A stretch of DNA of 64,000 nucleotides from Gammaproteobacteria bacterium (GTDB lineage: Bacteria; Pseudomonadota; Gammaproteobacteria; Steroidobacterales; Steroidobacteraceae). This document shows positions 27,336 to 35,413 of the stretch, one piece after another. Each line of letters starts with the position of its first letter. The first letter of the stretch is position 1. Made by a program: the position numbers and the translations under genes. The stretch is from positions 62,140 through 126,139 of the forward strand of contig PLUE01000039.1 of assembly GCA_003164785.1 (NCBI GenBank), in the 5' to 3' direction. Under the pieces are notes generated by a model. The model made no database searches. It was not told the DNA's origin and worked only from the letters and a program-made list of their open reading frames with translations.

Positions 27336-28394
27336 TTGCAACATATTCGACGCGATGCCGATTTCTGGCGCGGCCGCAAGGTTCTGCTGACCGGACACAC
27401 GGGATTCAAAGGTTCCTGGATGACGCTGTGGCTGCGGAGCATGGGAGCCGAGGTCACCGGCTACGCGCTCGCGCCCATCGGGGCGTTCAATCTGTGGGAC
27501 ATCGTCGGCGCGGGTACGCGCTCCATCATCGGCGACATCCGCGACCCGCGACGGGTGGGCGAGGTGGTGGACGATGTACGTCCGCAGATGGTGATCCACA
27601 TGGCTGCACAGGCGCTGGTCCGGGAGTCGTATCGCGACCCGCTCGGCACCTACGGCAGCAATGTCATGGGCACCGGCAGCGTGCTGCAAGCGTGCCGAAA
27701 GGCTCCCGACCTGCAGTGCGTCGTGGTGGTGACCAGCGACAAGGTCTACGAGAATCACGATGCGGGACGGGCGTTCGTCGAGACCGACCGTCTGGGCGGC
27801 CACGATCCGTACAGCAACAGCAAGGCGTGCACGGAACTGCTGGTCGAGAGCTTCCGCGACAGCTATTTCAAGGATGGGCCGCCGATTGCGACCGTCCGGG
27901 CCGGCAACGTCATCGGCGGCGGCGATTGGTCGGCCGATAGGCTCATACCGGATTGCGTCCGGGCGCTCGAGACGCGGGTTCCGGTGACACTGCGGTATCC
28001 TGACGCCATTCGGCCATGGCAGCATGTCCTCGAGCCGTTGTCCGGCTATCTGGCGTTGGCCAGAGCCCTGGTGCTGACTCCCGACGCGGCGCCGCGGGCC
28101 GTCAACTTCGGTCCCGACCCGGCGTCCTTCTGCACCGTGCGGGAGGTGGTCGAGACGTTCAGCAGCCGGTTCCAGGGAAAGCCCGGCTGGCAGCCCGACG
28201 GGGGGAGTCATCCGGCGGAGGCTCAGGCGCTCACGTTGTCGTCGGCGCTCGCCGAGAAGACACTGGGTTGGCGCCCGGTATTGGAACTCGAGGAATCGCT
28301 GTCCTGGACCGCGGATTGGTATCGTGCATTTGCAGCAGGGGAGAACATGTTGGCATTCAGCGAAGCGCAATTGGCGCAGTACCTAAACCGATGA
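27336..28394 (+). CDS. rfbG: CDP-glucose 4,6-dehydratase
   Basis: 352 aa from TTG 27336; it opens DADFWRGRKVLLTGHTGFKG with the family's special Rossmann loop TGHTGFKG (19-26) and has the YxxxK pair at Tyr159 and Lys163 (DPYSNSK). The string HMAAQALVRESYRDP and the late IRPWQHVLEPLSGYL are typical of RfbG. It converts CDP-glucose to CDP-4-keto-6-deoxyglucose, the branch point to 3,6-dideoxy and branched sugars. Its stop overlaps rfbF as ATGA. The reversed order G-F, rather than F-G, is unusual but harmless. Confidence 0.94.
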   Translation: MQHIRRDADFWRGRKVLLTGHTGFKGSWMTLWLRSMGAEVTGYALAPIGAFNLWDIVGAGTRSIIGDIRDPRRVGEVVDDVRPQMVIHMAAQALVRESYRDPLGTYGSNVMGTGSVLQACRKAPDLQCVVVVTSDKVYENHDAGRAFVETDRLGGHDPYSNSKACTELLVESFRDSYFKDGPPIATVRAGNVIGGGDWSADRLIPDCVRALETRVPVTLRYPDAIRPWQHVLEPLSGYLALARALVLTPDAAPRAVNFGPDPASFCTVREVVETFSSRFQGKPGWQPDGGSHPAEAQALTLSSALAEKTLGWRPVLELEESLSWTADWYRAFAAGENMLAFSEAQLAQYLNR

Positions 28395-29167
28395 AATGCG
28401 TCATCCTGGCCGGCGGCAAGGGCACGCGCATCGCCGAGGAATCGGCCACCCGTCCGAAACCCATGGTGGAGATCGGATCGCGCCCGATGCTCTGGCACAT
28501 CATGAAACTGTACGCGACGTTCGGCGTGACGGAATTCATCGTCTGCCTCGGCTACAAGGGTTACATGGTGAAGGAGTACTTTGCCAATTACTTCCTGCAC
28601 CAGGCCGATGTGACCTTCGACATGGTCGGCAATCGAGCCGAGTATCACGACTGCCGCAGCGAGCCCTGGAAGGTCACGCTGGTGGACACCGGCGAGGAAT
28701 CGATGACCGGCGGTCGTCTGATGCAGATCGGCAAGTACTTGAATGCGAACGAATCGTTTTGCATGACGTACGGTGACGGCTTGTCGAACATTGACATCGG
28801 CGCCGAGATCGCCTTTCATCGTGAGCGGGGCTGCAAAGCCACCGTGGCCTGCGTGCGGCCACCCGCGCGTTTCGGGCGCATCGTCATCGAAGGCCACCTG
28901 GCGACGTCATTCGAGGAGAAGCCCCAGGCCGAGAGCGGCCTCATCAACGGCGGCTTCTTCGTGCTCGAACCGAGCGTCCTCGAATTGATCGACGGTCATG
29001 ACACGGTGTGGGAGAAGGAGCCGATGGAGGCGTTGGCCAGCAGCGGACAGTTGGCAGCGTGGGTGCATCGCGGCTTCTGGCAGCCCATGGACACGCTGCG
29101 GGACAAACAGCACCTCAACTCCCTGTGGGAGAGCGGTGCGGCGCCCTGGAAGCTGTGGGAGTCTTGA
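28391..29167 (+). CDS. rfbF: Glucose-1-phosphate cytidylyltransferase
   Basis: 258 aa from ATG 28391 (frames further upstream lie inside rfbG). Nucleotidyltransferase signature CVILAGGKGTRIAEES with KPMVEIGSRPMLWHIMK, and the RfbF-specific FEEKPQ and NGGFFV blocks. Makes CDP-glucose from CTP and glucose-1-phosphate, feeding rfbG. The next gene begins 7 bases downstream. Confidence 0.95.
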   Translation: MKCVILAGGKGTRIAEESATRPKPMVEIGSRPMLWHIMKLYATFGVTEFIVCLGYKGYMVKEYFANYFLHQADVTFDMVGNRAEYHDCRSEPWKVTLVDTGEESMTGGRLMQIGKYLNANESFCMTYGDGLSNIDIGAEIAFHRERGCKATVACVRPPARFGRIVIEGHLATSFEEKPQAESGLINGGFFVLEPSVLELIDGHDTVWEKEPMEALASSGQLAAWVHRGFWQPMDTLRDKQHLNSLWESGAAPWKLWES

Positions 29168-29174
29168 GCGCGCG

Positions 29175-30416
29175 ATGGTAGGTCTGGTCACCAGTTGTCG
29201 CGCCTGCGGCGGCCGTCTCGCCGTGACGATGGCCGACCTCGGGCTGCAGCCGCCGTCGAACGCGTTTCTCACGTCGCTGTCGCAGGCGGCCGATGAAAAG
29301 CGCTATCCGCTGCGCGCCAAGGTTTGCGAGGCCTGCAAATTGGTGCAGGTCGACTACGACGTGGCACCCGAGGAACTGTTCGGCGACTACGTGTATTTCT
29401 CATCGTACTCGGACGAATGGCTGGCGCACGCGCGAGCCTATTGCGAGATGGCCGGGCGACGCTTTTCGCTGGGCGCCGACAGCTTGGTCATCGAACTGGC
29501 GAGCAACGATGGTTATCTGCTCAAGAACTTCATGACCATGGGCATTCCGGTGTTGGGGATCGATCCGTCGAACACGGTCGCCGCGGCGGCCGAGAGAATC
29601 GGGGTGCCGACATTGGTCGAGTTCTTCGGCGAGGGCCTGGCGAGAGGCCTGGCCGCGCAAGGCCGGCAGGCCGACCTCATCATCGGCAACAACGTGCTCG
29701 CCCACGTGCCGCTGCTGAACGATTTCGTGGCCGGCATCACCACGCTGCTGAAGCCCGAGGGCACGGTCACGATCGAGTTTCCGCACCTTCTGACATTGAT
29801 CGAGCACGTCGCGTTCGACACCATCTATCACGAGCACTATTCGTATATTTCGCTGTTCGCGATCGAGCAGGTGTTCGGCCGTCACAATCTGCGCATCCAT
29901 GACGTCGAGAAGCTGGGGACGCATGGCGGCTCGCTGCGCGTCTACGCCTCGCGGGCCGATCGCGCGGGGCTGCAAGACTCGCCGGCATTGCGCACGATCC
30001 GCGAGGAGGAAACCGCGGCCGGTTTGTCGGACCTCGACACCTACCGCCGCTTTGCGACGCGCGTGGAGGATTGCCGGCGGTCGGTCCAGGCTTTCCTGGC
30101 CAAGGCGAAGGCTGAGGGAAAATGCGTGGCCGCCTATGGTGCGGCGGCCAAGGGCAATACCTTGCTCAATTTCTGCGGTGTGACGCAGGACGATGTCACG
30201 GTGGTGGCCGACCGCAATCCGCACAAGCAATCCAAGTGGCTGCCGGGGACGCACATCCCCGTCGTGTCGCCCGAGGAGATGATGCGGGCGAGGCCGGATT
30301 ACGTCCTGATCCTGCCATGGAACCTGGAGCACGAGATCCGGCGCCAGCTCGCGGACGTGCTCACCTGGGGCGGCCGTTTCGTGACGCCGGTGCCGTTGGT
30401 GCGCGTCGACCCGTGA
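29175..30416 (+). CDS. Sugar C-methyltransferase, TylC3/NovU/TcaB9 type
   Basis: 413 aa from ATG 29175. Three parts are visible: an N-terminal zinc-binding domain with Cys8, Cys11, Cys51 and Cys54; a SAM-binding Rossmann domain (VIELASNDGYLL) with the YHEHYSY catalytic segment; and a C-terminal domain (YGAAAKGNTLLNFCG). In the studied relative TcaB9 the histidine of the YHEH segment abstracts the C3 proton of a 4-keto sugar nucleotide before methyl transfer. Here the most likely substrate is the CDP-4-keto-6-deoxyhexose made by rfbF and rfbG. The stop overlaps the epimerase start as GTGA. Confidence 0.88.
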   Translation: MVGLVTSCRACGGRLAVTMADLGLQPPSNAFLTSLSQAADEKRYPLRAKVCEACKLVQVDYDVAPEELFGDYVYFSSYSDEWLAHARAYCEMAGRRFSLGADSLVIELASNDGYLLKNFMTMGIPVLGIDPSNTVAAAAERIGVPTLVEFFGEGLARGLAAQGRQADLIIGNNVLAHVPLLNDFVAGITTLLKPEGTVTIEFPHLLTLIEHVAFDTIYHEHYSYISLFAIEQVFGRHNLRIHDVEKLGTHGGSLRVYASRADRAGLQDSPALRTIREEETAAGLSDLDTYRRFATRVEDCRRSVQAFLAKAKAEGKCVAAYGAAAKGNTLLNFCGVTQDDVTVVADRNPHKQSKWLPGTHIPVVSPEEMMRARPDYVLILPWNLEHEIRRQLADVLTWGGRFVTPVPLVRVDP

Positions 30417-30955
30417 TTTTCAACGAGACCGCGCTCGCCGGTGCCTTCATCCTCGACCTGGAGCGAATCGAGGACGAGCGCGGATTTTTTGCGCGCTCGT
30501 TCTGCGCGGCGGAGTTGGCCACGCGCGGATTGAATGCGGCGGTCAGTCAATGCAGCGTTTCGTTCAATTCAAGGCGCGGGACCTTGCGCGGGCTGCATTA
30601 CCAAGCCGCGCCCCATGGCGAGGACAAGGTGGTCCGTTGCACGGCCGGTGCGATCTTCGACGTCATCGTCGATATCCGCGCCGAATCGGCGACGTACCTG
30701 CGGTGGTTCGGACTCGAATTGACCGCGGGCAATCGTCGCGCGCTGTACATTCCGCAAGGCTTTGCGCATGGCTTCATCACGTTGACGGACGACACCGAAG
30801 TCCTCTACATGATCTCGGTGCCCTATGCCGCGGGGTTCGGCCGTGGGTTGCGGTGGAACGATCCGGCCATCGGCATTCGCTGGCCGGGCGAGCCTAAGGT
30901 GCTGTCGGAACGCGACGCCGGCTATCCGTTGCTCGACATCCCGGGCGGCTCTTGA
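30413..30955 (+). CDS. dTDP-4-dehydrorhamnose 3,5-epimerase-like protein (RmlC fold)
   Basis: 180 aa from GTG 30413, selected for the GTGA overlap with the methyltransferase. Cupin-type family with DERGFFARSF, TLRGLHYQ (catalytic His in the RmlC family) and YIPQGFAHGF, then LRWNDPAIGIRWP near the C-terminus. Known relatives epimerise C3 and/or C5 of 4-keto-6-deoxy sugar nucleotides, and several act on branched sugars after the TylC3 step. With a C3-methylated product, action at C5 alone would be expected; this is inference. Confidence 0.88.
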   Translation: MIFNETALAGAFILDLERIEDERGFFARSFCAAELATRGLNAAVSQCSVSFNSRRGTLRGLHYQAAPHGEDKVVRCTAGAIFDVIVDIRAESATYLRWFGLELTAGNRRALYIPQGFAHGFITLTDDTEVLYMISVPYAAGFGRGLRWNDPAIGIRWPGEPKVLSERDAGYPLLDIPGGS

Positions 30956-31917
30956 TGACCGGCAAGCGGGTCCTGGTGACCGGCGCGGGGGGCTTCATCG
31001 GCCGATGGAGCGTGCCGCCCTTGTTGGCGGAAGGGTACGAGGTCCACGCGGTGACGCGCGCCGCGGGACTCGACGTGCCCGCCCAGCTGCGCGGGGCCGA
31101 GTTGCATGCGACGGACCTGCTCGACGCCGCGGCGACGGAGCGATTGTTGAATCGAGTGCGCCCGACCCATCTGCTGCATTTCGCCTGGATCGCGACACCC
31201 GGGATCTACTGGACGAGTGACGAGAACAGGCGCTGGCTGGCGTCCAGCACGCAGTTGTTGCGGCATTTTCAGGCCCAGGGCGGCGTGCGCGCGGTGATGG
31301 CCGGCACCTGCGCCGAGTACGACTGGTCGCAGGCCGAGGTATGCATCGAAGGAGTCAGCGCACTCGCTGACGAGGCCGGCGCGACGATCACCCCCTATGC
31401 GCAATCCAAACTCGCACTGTACCGGGAACTGCAAGGCATCGGGCGTGGCGGGGATCTGTCGACGGCGTGGGGCCGGATTTTCTTTCAGTACGGACCCGAT
31501 GAACATCCGGATCGATTGGTCGCGTCGGTGATCATCAATCTGCTCCAGGGCCGCGAGGCCGCGTGCTCCCATGGCAGACAGGTGCGCAGCTTTCTGCACG
31601 TGGCCGACGTGGGCGCCGCATTTGCCGCCCTGTTGCGCAGCGGCGTCGACGGGCCGGTCAACGTGGGCTCGGGCGACAGAACCCGCATTGCCGACGTGCT
31701 CGGCCGGATCGGAGCGCAGATCGGGCGGCCGGAACTCGTGCGGCTCGGCGCCCGGCCGGCATCGCCATCCGAGCCGGCTCTGCTGGTGCCGGACGTCTCG
31801 CGTTTGCGGGACGAGGTCGGTTTTCTGCCGCGCTTCGATCTGGACGACGGTCTTGCGGATACCATCGGGTGGTGGCGCGGGAAACTCCAACGCGACGGAT
31901 CGGCGGCGAGACGTTGA
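30955..31917 (+). CDS. NAD(P)-dependent sugar-nucleotide 4-ketoreductase (SDR)
   Basis: 320 aa. ATG 30955 overlaps the epimerase stop by one base (TGATG); TTG 30952 is possible but less likely. Extended short-chain dehydrogenase with VLVTGAGGFIGRWSV at the N-terminus and the catalytic YxxxK in PYAQSKLALY, plus AGTCAEYDW, as in CDP-abequose synthase (RfbJ)-type reductases. It would reduce the C4 keto group at the end of the pathway. Overlaps the DUF2231 gene by one base (TGATG). Confidence 0.85.
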   Translation: MTGKRVLVTGAGGFIGRWSVPPLLAEGYEVHAVTRAAGLDVPAQLRGAELHATDLLDAAATERLLNRVRPTHLLHFAWIATPGIYWTSDENRRWLASSTQLLRHFQAQGGVRAVMAGTCAEYDWSQAEVCIEGVSALADEAGATITPYAQSKLALYRELQGIGRGGDLSTAWGRIFFQYGPDEHPDRLVASVIINLLQGREAACSHGRQVRSFLHVADVGAAFAALLRSGVDGPVNVGSGDRTRIADVLGRIGAQIGRPELVRLGARPASPSEPALLVPDVSRLRDEVGFLPRFDLDDGLADTIGWWRGKLQRDGSAARR

Positions 31918-32378
31918 TGCACATCCTCCCTAGCTGGCATCCGCTCGTGGTGCATTTTCCCCTGGCGCTGATCATCACGGCGGCGTTCGCCTTGAGCCTG
32001 GCCCGTGTGTTGCGCGCACAGCGCCTCGCGGCCTCGCTGGCGGTCCTGGGCACGTGGAATCTATGTCTGGGTGCCGTCGCGGTTTACTTCGCGTTGGGCA
32101 CCGGTCTGGCGGCCGTCATCGATCTGCATGTCGACGTGGCGGCGCGCCAGGCCATCGCGTCGCACGTCAAGTCTGCGGTCGTCATGACCATGCTGGTCAC
32201 CTTGGTGGCGGTTTGGCGCGGCGCGGGGACCGACGCCAACTCGCGACCGAGTTGGCTATTCGTCCTGGTGTTATGGGCCGCCACGATCGCGTTGGCGGTC
32301 ACGGGCTATCGCGGCGGTCAGAACGTATTCCGGTACGGAATCGGCGTGGCGATGACCGCTGAAATGCCGACCGGCTAA
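31917..32378 (+). CDS. DUF2231 family small membrane protein
   Basis: 153 aa, four hydrophobic helices. Opens with the family's HPLVVHFPLALI motif and ends with GYRGGQNVFRYGIGV, both characteristic DUF2231 (haem-related or redox-associated membrane proteins in some contexts). It is last in the glycan operon and coupled by a TGATG overlap, yet nothing in its sequence links it to sugars; it may simply be co-transcribed. The following 220 bases show no gene. Confidence 0.85.
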   Translation: MHILPSWHPLVVHFPLALIITAAFALSLARVLRAQRLAASLAVLGTWNLCLGAVAVYFALGTGLAAVIDLHVDVAARQAIASHVKSAVVMTMLVTLVAVWRGAGTDANSRPSWLFVLVLWAATIALAVTGYRGGQNVFRYGIGVAMTAEMPTG

Positions 32379-32602
32379 TCTCCAGCAACGCTCCAGAAAC
32401 CGCAGGAAGGATCCCTTGGGGAAAACTCGTCTTACGCGCGCCGGCGCCGGCGCGCTTTCCGCCACATTCGCCATCTGTGTCCTGCCTCACAGTCAGGTCG
32501 GCGGGTAATCTGCTCTAATCGGTTGCCGGAGCCCACTTCGCGTGGTATGGCCCTTGGTTCCTGAGCTGCCTCAATGGATGAGACGCGCCAGCCGCGAAGC
32601 CT

Positions 32603-35110
32603 ATGACGAAAAAGCCACCACTCATCCGTACCATCCAGATGTCATTCGGCCTGTTGGTGGTCGTGCTGCTCGCCGTCCGGATCTTCACCTACCGCAGCGT
32701 CGAGGCCGCCGAGGACAGCGCGCGTTGGGTGATGCACTCGAGCGAGGTGCTCGAACATCTGGCCGACCTGCGCGCCGCCGTCGGCAAATTTCAAAGTGGC
32801 TATCGCGGTTTCGTCTGGAGCGGCAACGGCGCCTTCCTGGATCTGTCGGCCGATGGCCTGGCGGCGGTCGATGTGGAACTGGGCCACTTGCAGGTGCTCA
32901 CCCTGGACAACCCCCTTGAGCAGAAGCGTTTGGCCGACATAGTGGCGTTGAAACAGGTGATGATCGAGCGCGGCGAAACCAGCGTGCGGCTGCGCCGGGC
33001 GCTCGGCGCCAATGCGCCCGTCACCGTCGATTCGGTGCAGGATGACCCCGTTCTGCAGAGGTTTCGCGCCGTCACGGTGGACATGCAGGACGAGGAGCAT
33101 CGGCTGCTGCGCGAGCGCAATGCCGACATGGCGATGCACAACCATCGAAGCAGAATCGCGTTGATTCTCGGCAGCGCGCTGGCGCTGTTGATCGTCGTCG
33201 CATCCGTTTGGCGGGTCATGCGCGACTCCGCCGAGCGGGAGAAGGCCGAGGAGAGTCTCCGTGCGCTCAACCGCCTCTATGCCATGGTCGGCGGCATCAA
33301 CGCCTTGACGGTGCGCGTGCACGATCGCGACGCGCTGTTCAAGAGTTCCTGTCAAATCGCGGTGGAGCACGGCGAATTCGAGATGGCGTGGATTGGCGTC
33401 ATCGATCGCGTCGCGAAGAAGATCGTCCCCCTGGCCTGGGCCGGCGCCGAAGAGCAGCGCATGGATGTCATCCGCAGCTTCTTCGCGTCGAACGGAGGCG
33501 ACCTGGATTCTGATTCGATGGCGGCGCGCGCGATCCGGGAGAAGACCGCGATCGTGTCGAAGAATGTCGAAAACGACGTGAGCCTGGCGTTGGGCAAGCT
33601 GCACGCCGACTCGGGCCTCAGATCCATGGCGACGCTGCCGCTCATCGTCGCCGACGTCGCCATCGGCGTGTTCGTCTTGTATACCAAGAAACGCGAATTC
33701 TTCAATGCGGCGGGACTTCAGCTGCTGGCGGACCTCGCCGGCAACGTCGCCTTCTCGATCGATCACATGGAGCGGCAGGAGCGGCTCGATCGCTTCGCCT
33801 ACTACGACGCCGTGACCGGGCTCGCCAACCGCATCCTGTTTCTGGATCGGGTCACGCAGCAGATGCTCGGCGCCACCAGCAGCGGCTACAAACTTGCGGT
33901 GTTCTTGATCGATCTGGAGCGGTTCAAGAACTTCAACGACACGCTGGGCCGGCCGGCCGGGGATGCGTTGTTGATGCAGGTGGCCGATTGGATGGTCAAG
34001 AATGTCGGCAGCGTCAACGGACTCGCGCGGGTCGGTGCGGACCACTTCGCCGTGGTGATGTCGGACGTCGTGTACGAAACCGATGTGGTCCGCAATCTGG
34101 AGAAGGCCCTGGCGGCCTTCGTGCGGCACCCGTTTCGCCTGAACGGCGAGGTGTACCGGATTGCCGCCAAGGTGGGCGTGGCGCTTTTTCCGGACGACGG
34201 CGCCGATGCCGACACCTTGTTCAAGAATGCGGAAGCGGCGCTCAAAAAGGCCAAGGCGGGCGGTGACCGGTACCTGTTTTACGCCAAGAAAATGAGCGAC
34301 ACCGCGGCGGGCAGTCTCGGCATCGAGACGCGGCTGCGACTGGCGCTCGAGAATGAAGAATTCGTGCTGCACTACCAACCCAAGGTGAACCTGGCGACCG
34401 GCAGACTGACCGGTGCCGAGGCGCTGATCCGCTGGAATGATCCGAAGACCGGCCTGGTGCCGCCGGTGCAGTTCATCACGATACTGGAGGAGACGCGATT
34501 GATCCACGAGGTCGGCCGCTGGGCCATGCGCAAGGCGGTCGCGGACCATCAGCGCTGGCGCAACCAGGGGCTTGCGGCGGTGAGAATCGCGGTGAACGTG
34601 TCGCCGCTGCAGCTGCGCAGCCGGAGTTTCGTTGCCGAGGTGGCCAACGCGATCGGTGGCGCCGCGGACGCGGCCGCGGGGCTCGAGCTGGAGATCACGG
34701 AGAGCCTCATCATGGAGGACGTCAATCACAGCATCACCAGCCTGCTCGCGATCCGGGCATTGGGCGTGACCACGGTGATCGATGACTTCGGCACCGGCTT
34801 CTCATCGCTCAGTTATCTGTCGAGGCTGCCGGTGGACACGCTGAAGATCGACCGCTCGTTCGTGATCGACATGGTGGCCGGAACGGGCGGTCTCACGTTG
34901 GTCTCGGTCATCATCAATTTGGCGCATGCGCTCAAGCTGAATGTCGTGGCGGAAGGGGTCGAGACCGAGGAGCAGCTGCGGCAATTGCGGCTGTTGCGAT
35001 GCGACGAGATGCAGGGCTACCTCTACGGCAAGCCCGTGCCGGTCGACATCTTCGAAACCAAGTACCTGGCGCATTCCACCCGGCGCGTACAGCGCAGATC
35101 CGTCAGTTGA
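32603..35110 (+). CDS. Membrane sensor with GAF, degenerate GGDEF and EAL domains
   Basis: 835 aa. A transmembrane helix (about 14-34) and another (about 187-208) enclose a helical extracytoplasmic sensor resembling CHASE3. Then come a GAF domain (about 235-390), a GGDEF domain (about 400-560) whose active site is GADHF (478-482), and an EAL domain with E606-A-L, DDFGTGFSS and AEGVETEEQ intact. GADHF should abolish diguanylate cyclase activity, so the protein is probably a c-di-GMP phosphodiesterase, with the GGDEF domain possibly binding GTP as an activator. Monocistronic; ATG 32603. Confidence 0.93.
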   Translation: MTKKPPLIRTIQMSFGLLVVVLLAVRIFTYRSVEAAEDSARWVMHSSEVLEHLADLRAAVGKFQSGYRGFVWSGNGAFLDLSADGLAAVDVELGHLQVLTLDNPLEQKRLADIVALKQVMIERGETSVRLRRALGANAPVTVDSVQDDPVLQRFRAVTVDMQDEEHRLLRERNADMAMHNHRSRIALILGSALALLIVVASVWRVMRDSAEREKAEESLRALNRLYAMVGGINALTVRVHDRDALFKSSCQIAVEHGEFEMAWIGVIDRVAKKIVPLAWAGAEEQRMDVIRSFFASNGGDLDSDSMAARAIREKTAIVSKNVENDVSLALGKLHADSGLRSMATLPLIVADVAIGVFVLYTKKREFFNAAGLQLLADLAGNVAFSIDHMERQERLDRFAYYDAVTGLANRILFLDRVTQQMLGATSSGYKLAVFLIDLERFKNFNDTLGRPAGDALLMQVADWMVKNVGSVNGLARVGADHFAVVMSDVVYETDVVRNLEKALAAFVRHPFRLNGEVYRIAAKVGVALFPDDGADADTLFKNAEAALKKAKAGGDRYLFYAKKMSDTAAGSLGIETRLRLALENEEFVLHYQPKVNLATGRLTGAEALIRWNDPKTGLVPPVQFITILEETRLIHEVGRWAMRKAVADHQRWRNQGLAAVRIAVNVSPLQLRSRSFVAEVANAIGGAADAAAGLELEITESLIMEDVNHSITSLLAIRALGVTTVIDDFGTGFSSLSYLSRLPVDTLKIDRSFVIDMVAGTGGLTLVSVIINLAHALKLNVVAEGVETEEQLRQLRLLRCDEMQGYLYGKPVPVDIFETKYLAHSTRRVQRRSVS

Positions 35111-35254
35111 GGCGCGGTGCGCGACGCGGAAAGGTGCAATTTCGGTGCGTGAACCACGAATCGGGCAAAGCTCCCGCCCGAAAGCCCGTGCGCCTGCGCA
35201 GTCCGCCCGGGACGTTTCCCGGTTGCCCGGAGAGGCCTAACTCATTGATTTAAA

Positions 35255-35330
35255 TGGTGCTCCCTACGAGATTCGAACTCGTGTACTCGCCGTGAGAGGG
35301 CGATGTCCTGGGCCACTAGACGAAGGGAGC
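35255..35330 (-). tRNA. tRNA-Glu (anticodon CTC)
   Basis: On the minus strand the sequence runs GCTCCCT ... AGGGAGC with the discriminator A and an encoded CCA; 7-base acceptor pairing is perfect. The D-arm reads TCGTCTAGTGGCCCAGGACA, the anticodon loop CTCTCAC, giving CTC, and the T-loop GTTCGAATC is standard. Length 76 with CCA. The E. coli glutamate tRNA uses TTC, so this is the minor isoacceptor suited to a GC-rich genome. It lies opposite the start region of pcnB. Confidence 0.97.
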
Positions 35331-35370
35331 ATTGTCGGATCTTTGGGCGCCTGAACCCAAGAGGGCTGGT

Positions 35371-35398
35371 AGTATACGGACCAATTTTTTGGACTCAA
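35371..35398 (-). promoter_or_regulatory. Sigma-70 promoter for tRNA-Glu
   Basis: Minus strand: -35 TTGAGT (35398-35393), 16-base spacer, -10 TATACT (35376-35371). Transcription would begin about 34-36 bases before the mature tRNA 5' end. It overlaps the 5' side of the divergent pcnB leader. Confidence 0.6.
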
Positions 35399-35413
35399 GC
35401 GGAACCCCATTTT

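Noticed and set aside
32642-34729. Minus-strand frame of 695 aa opposite the GGDEF/EAL gene
   Set aside because: Shadow of the third-position GC bias; its sequence is Asp/His/Arg/Gln-rich without family features.
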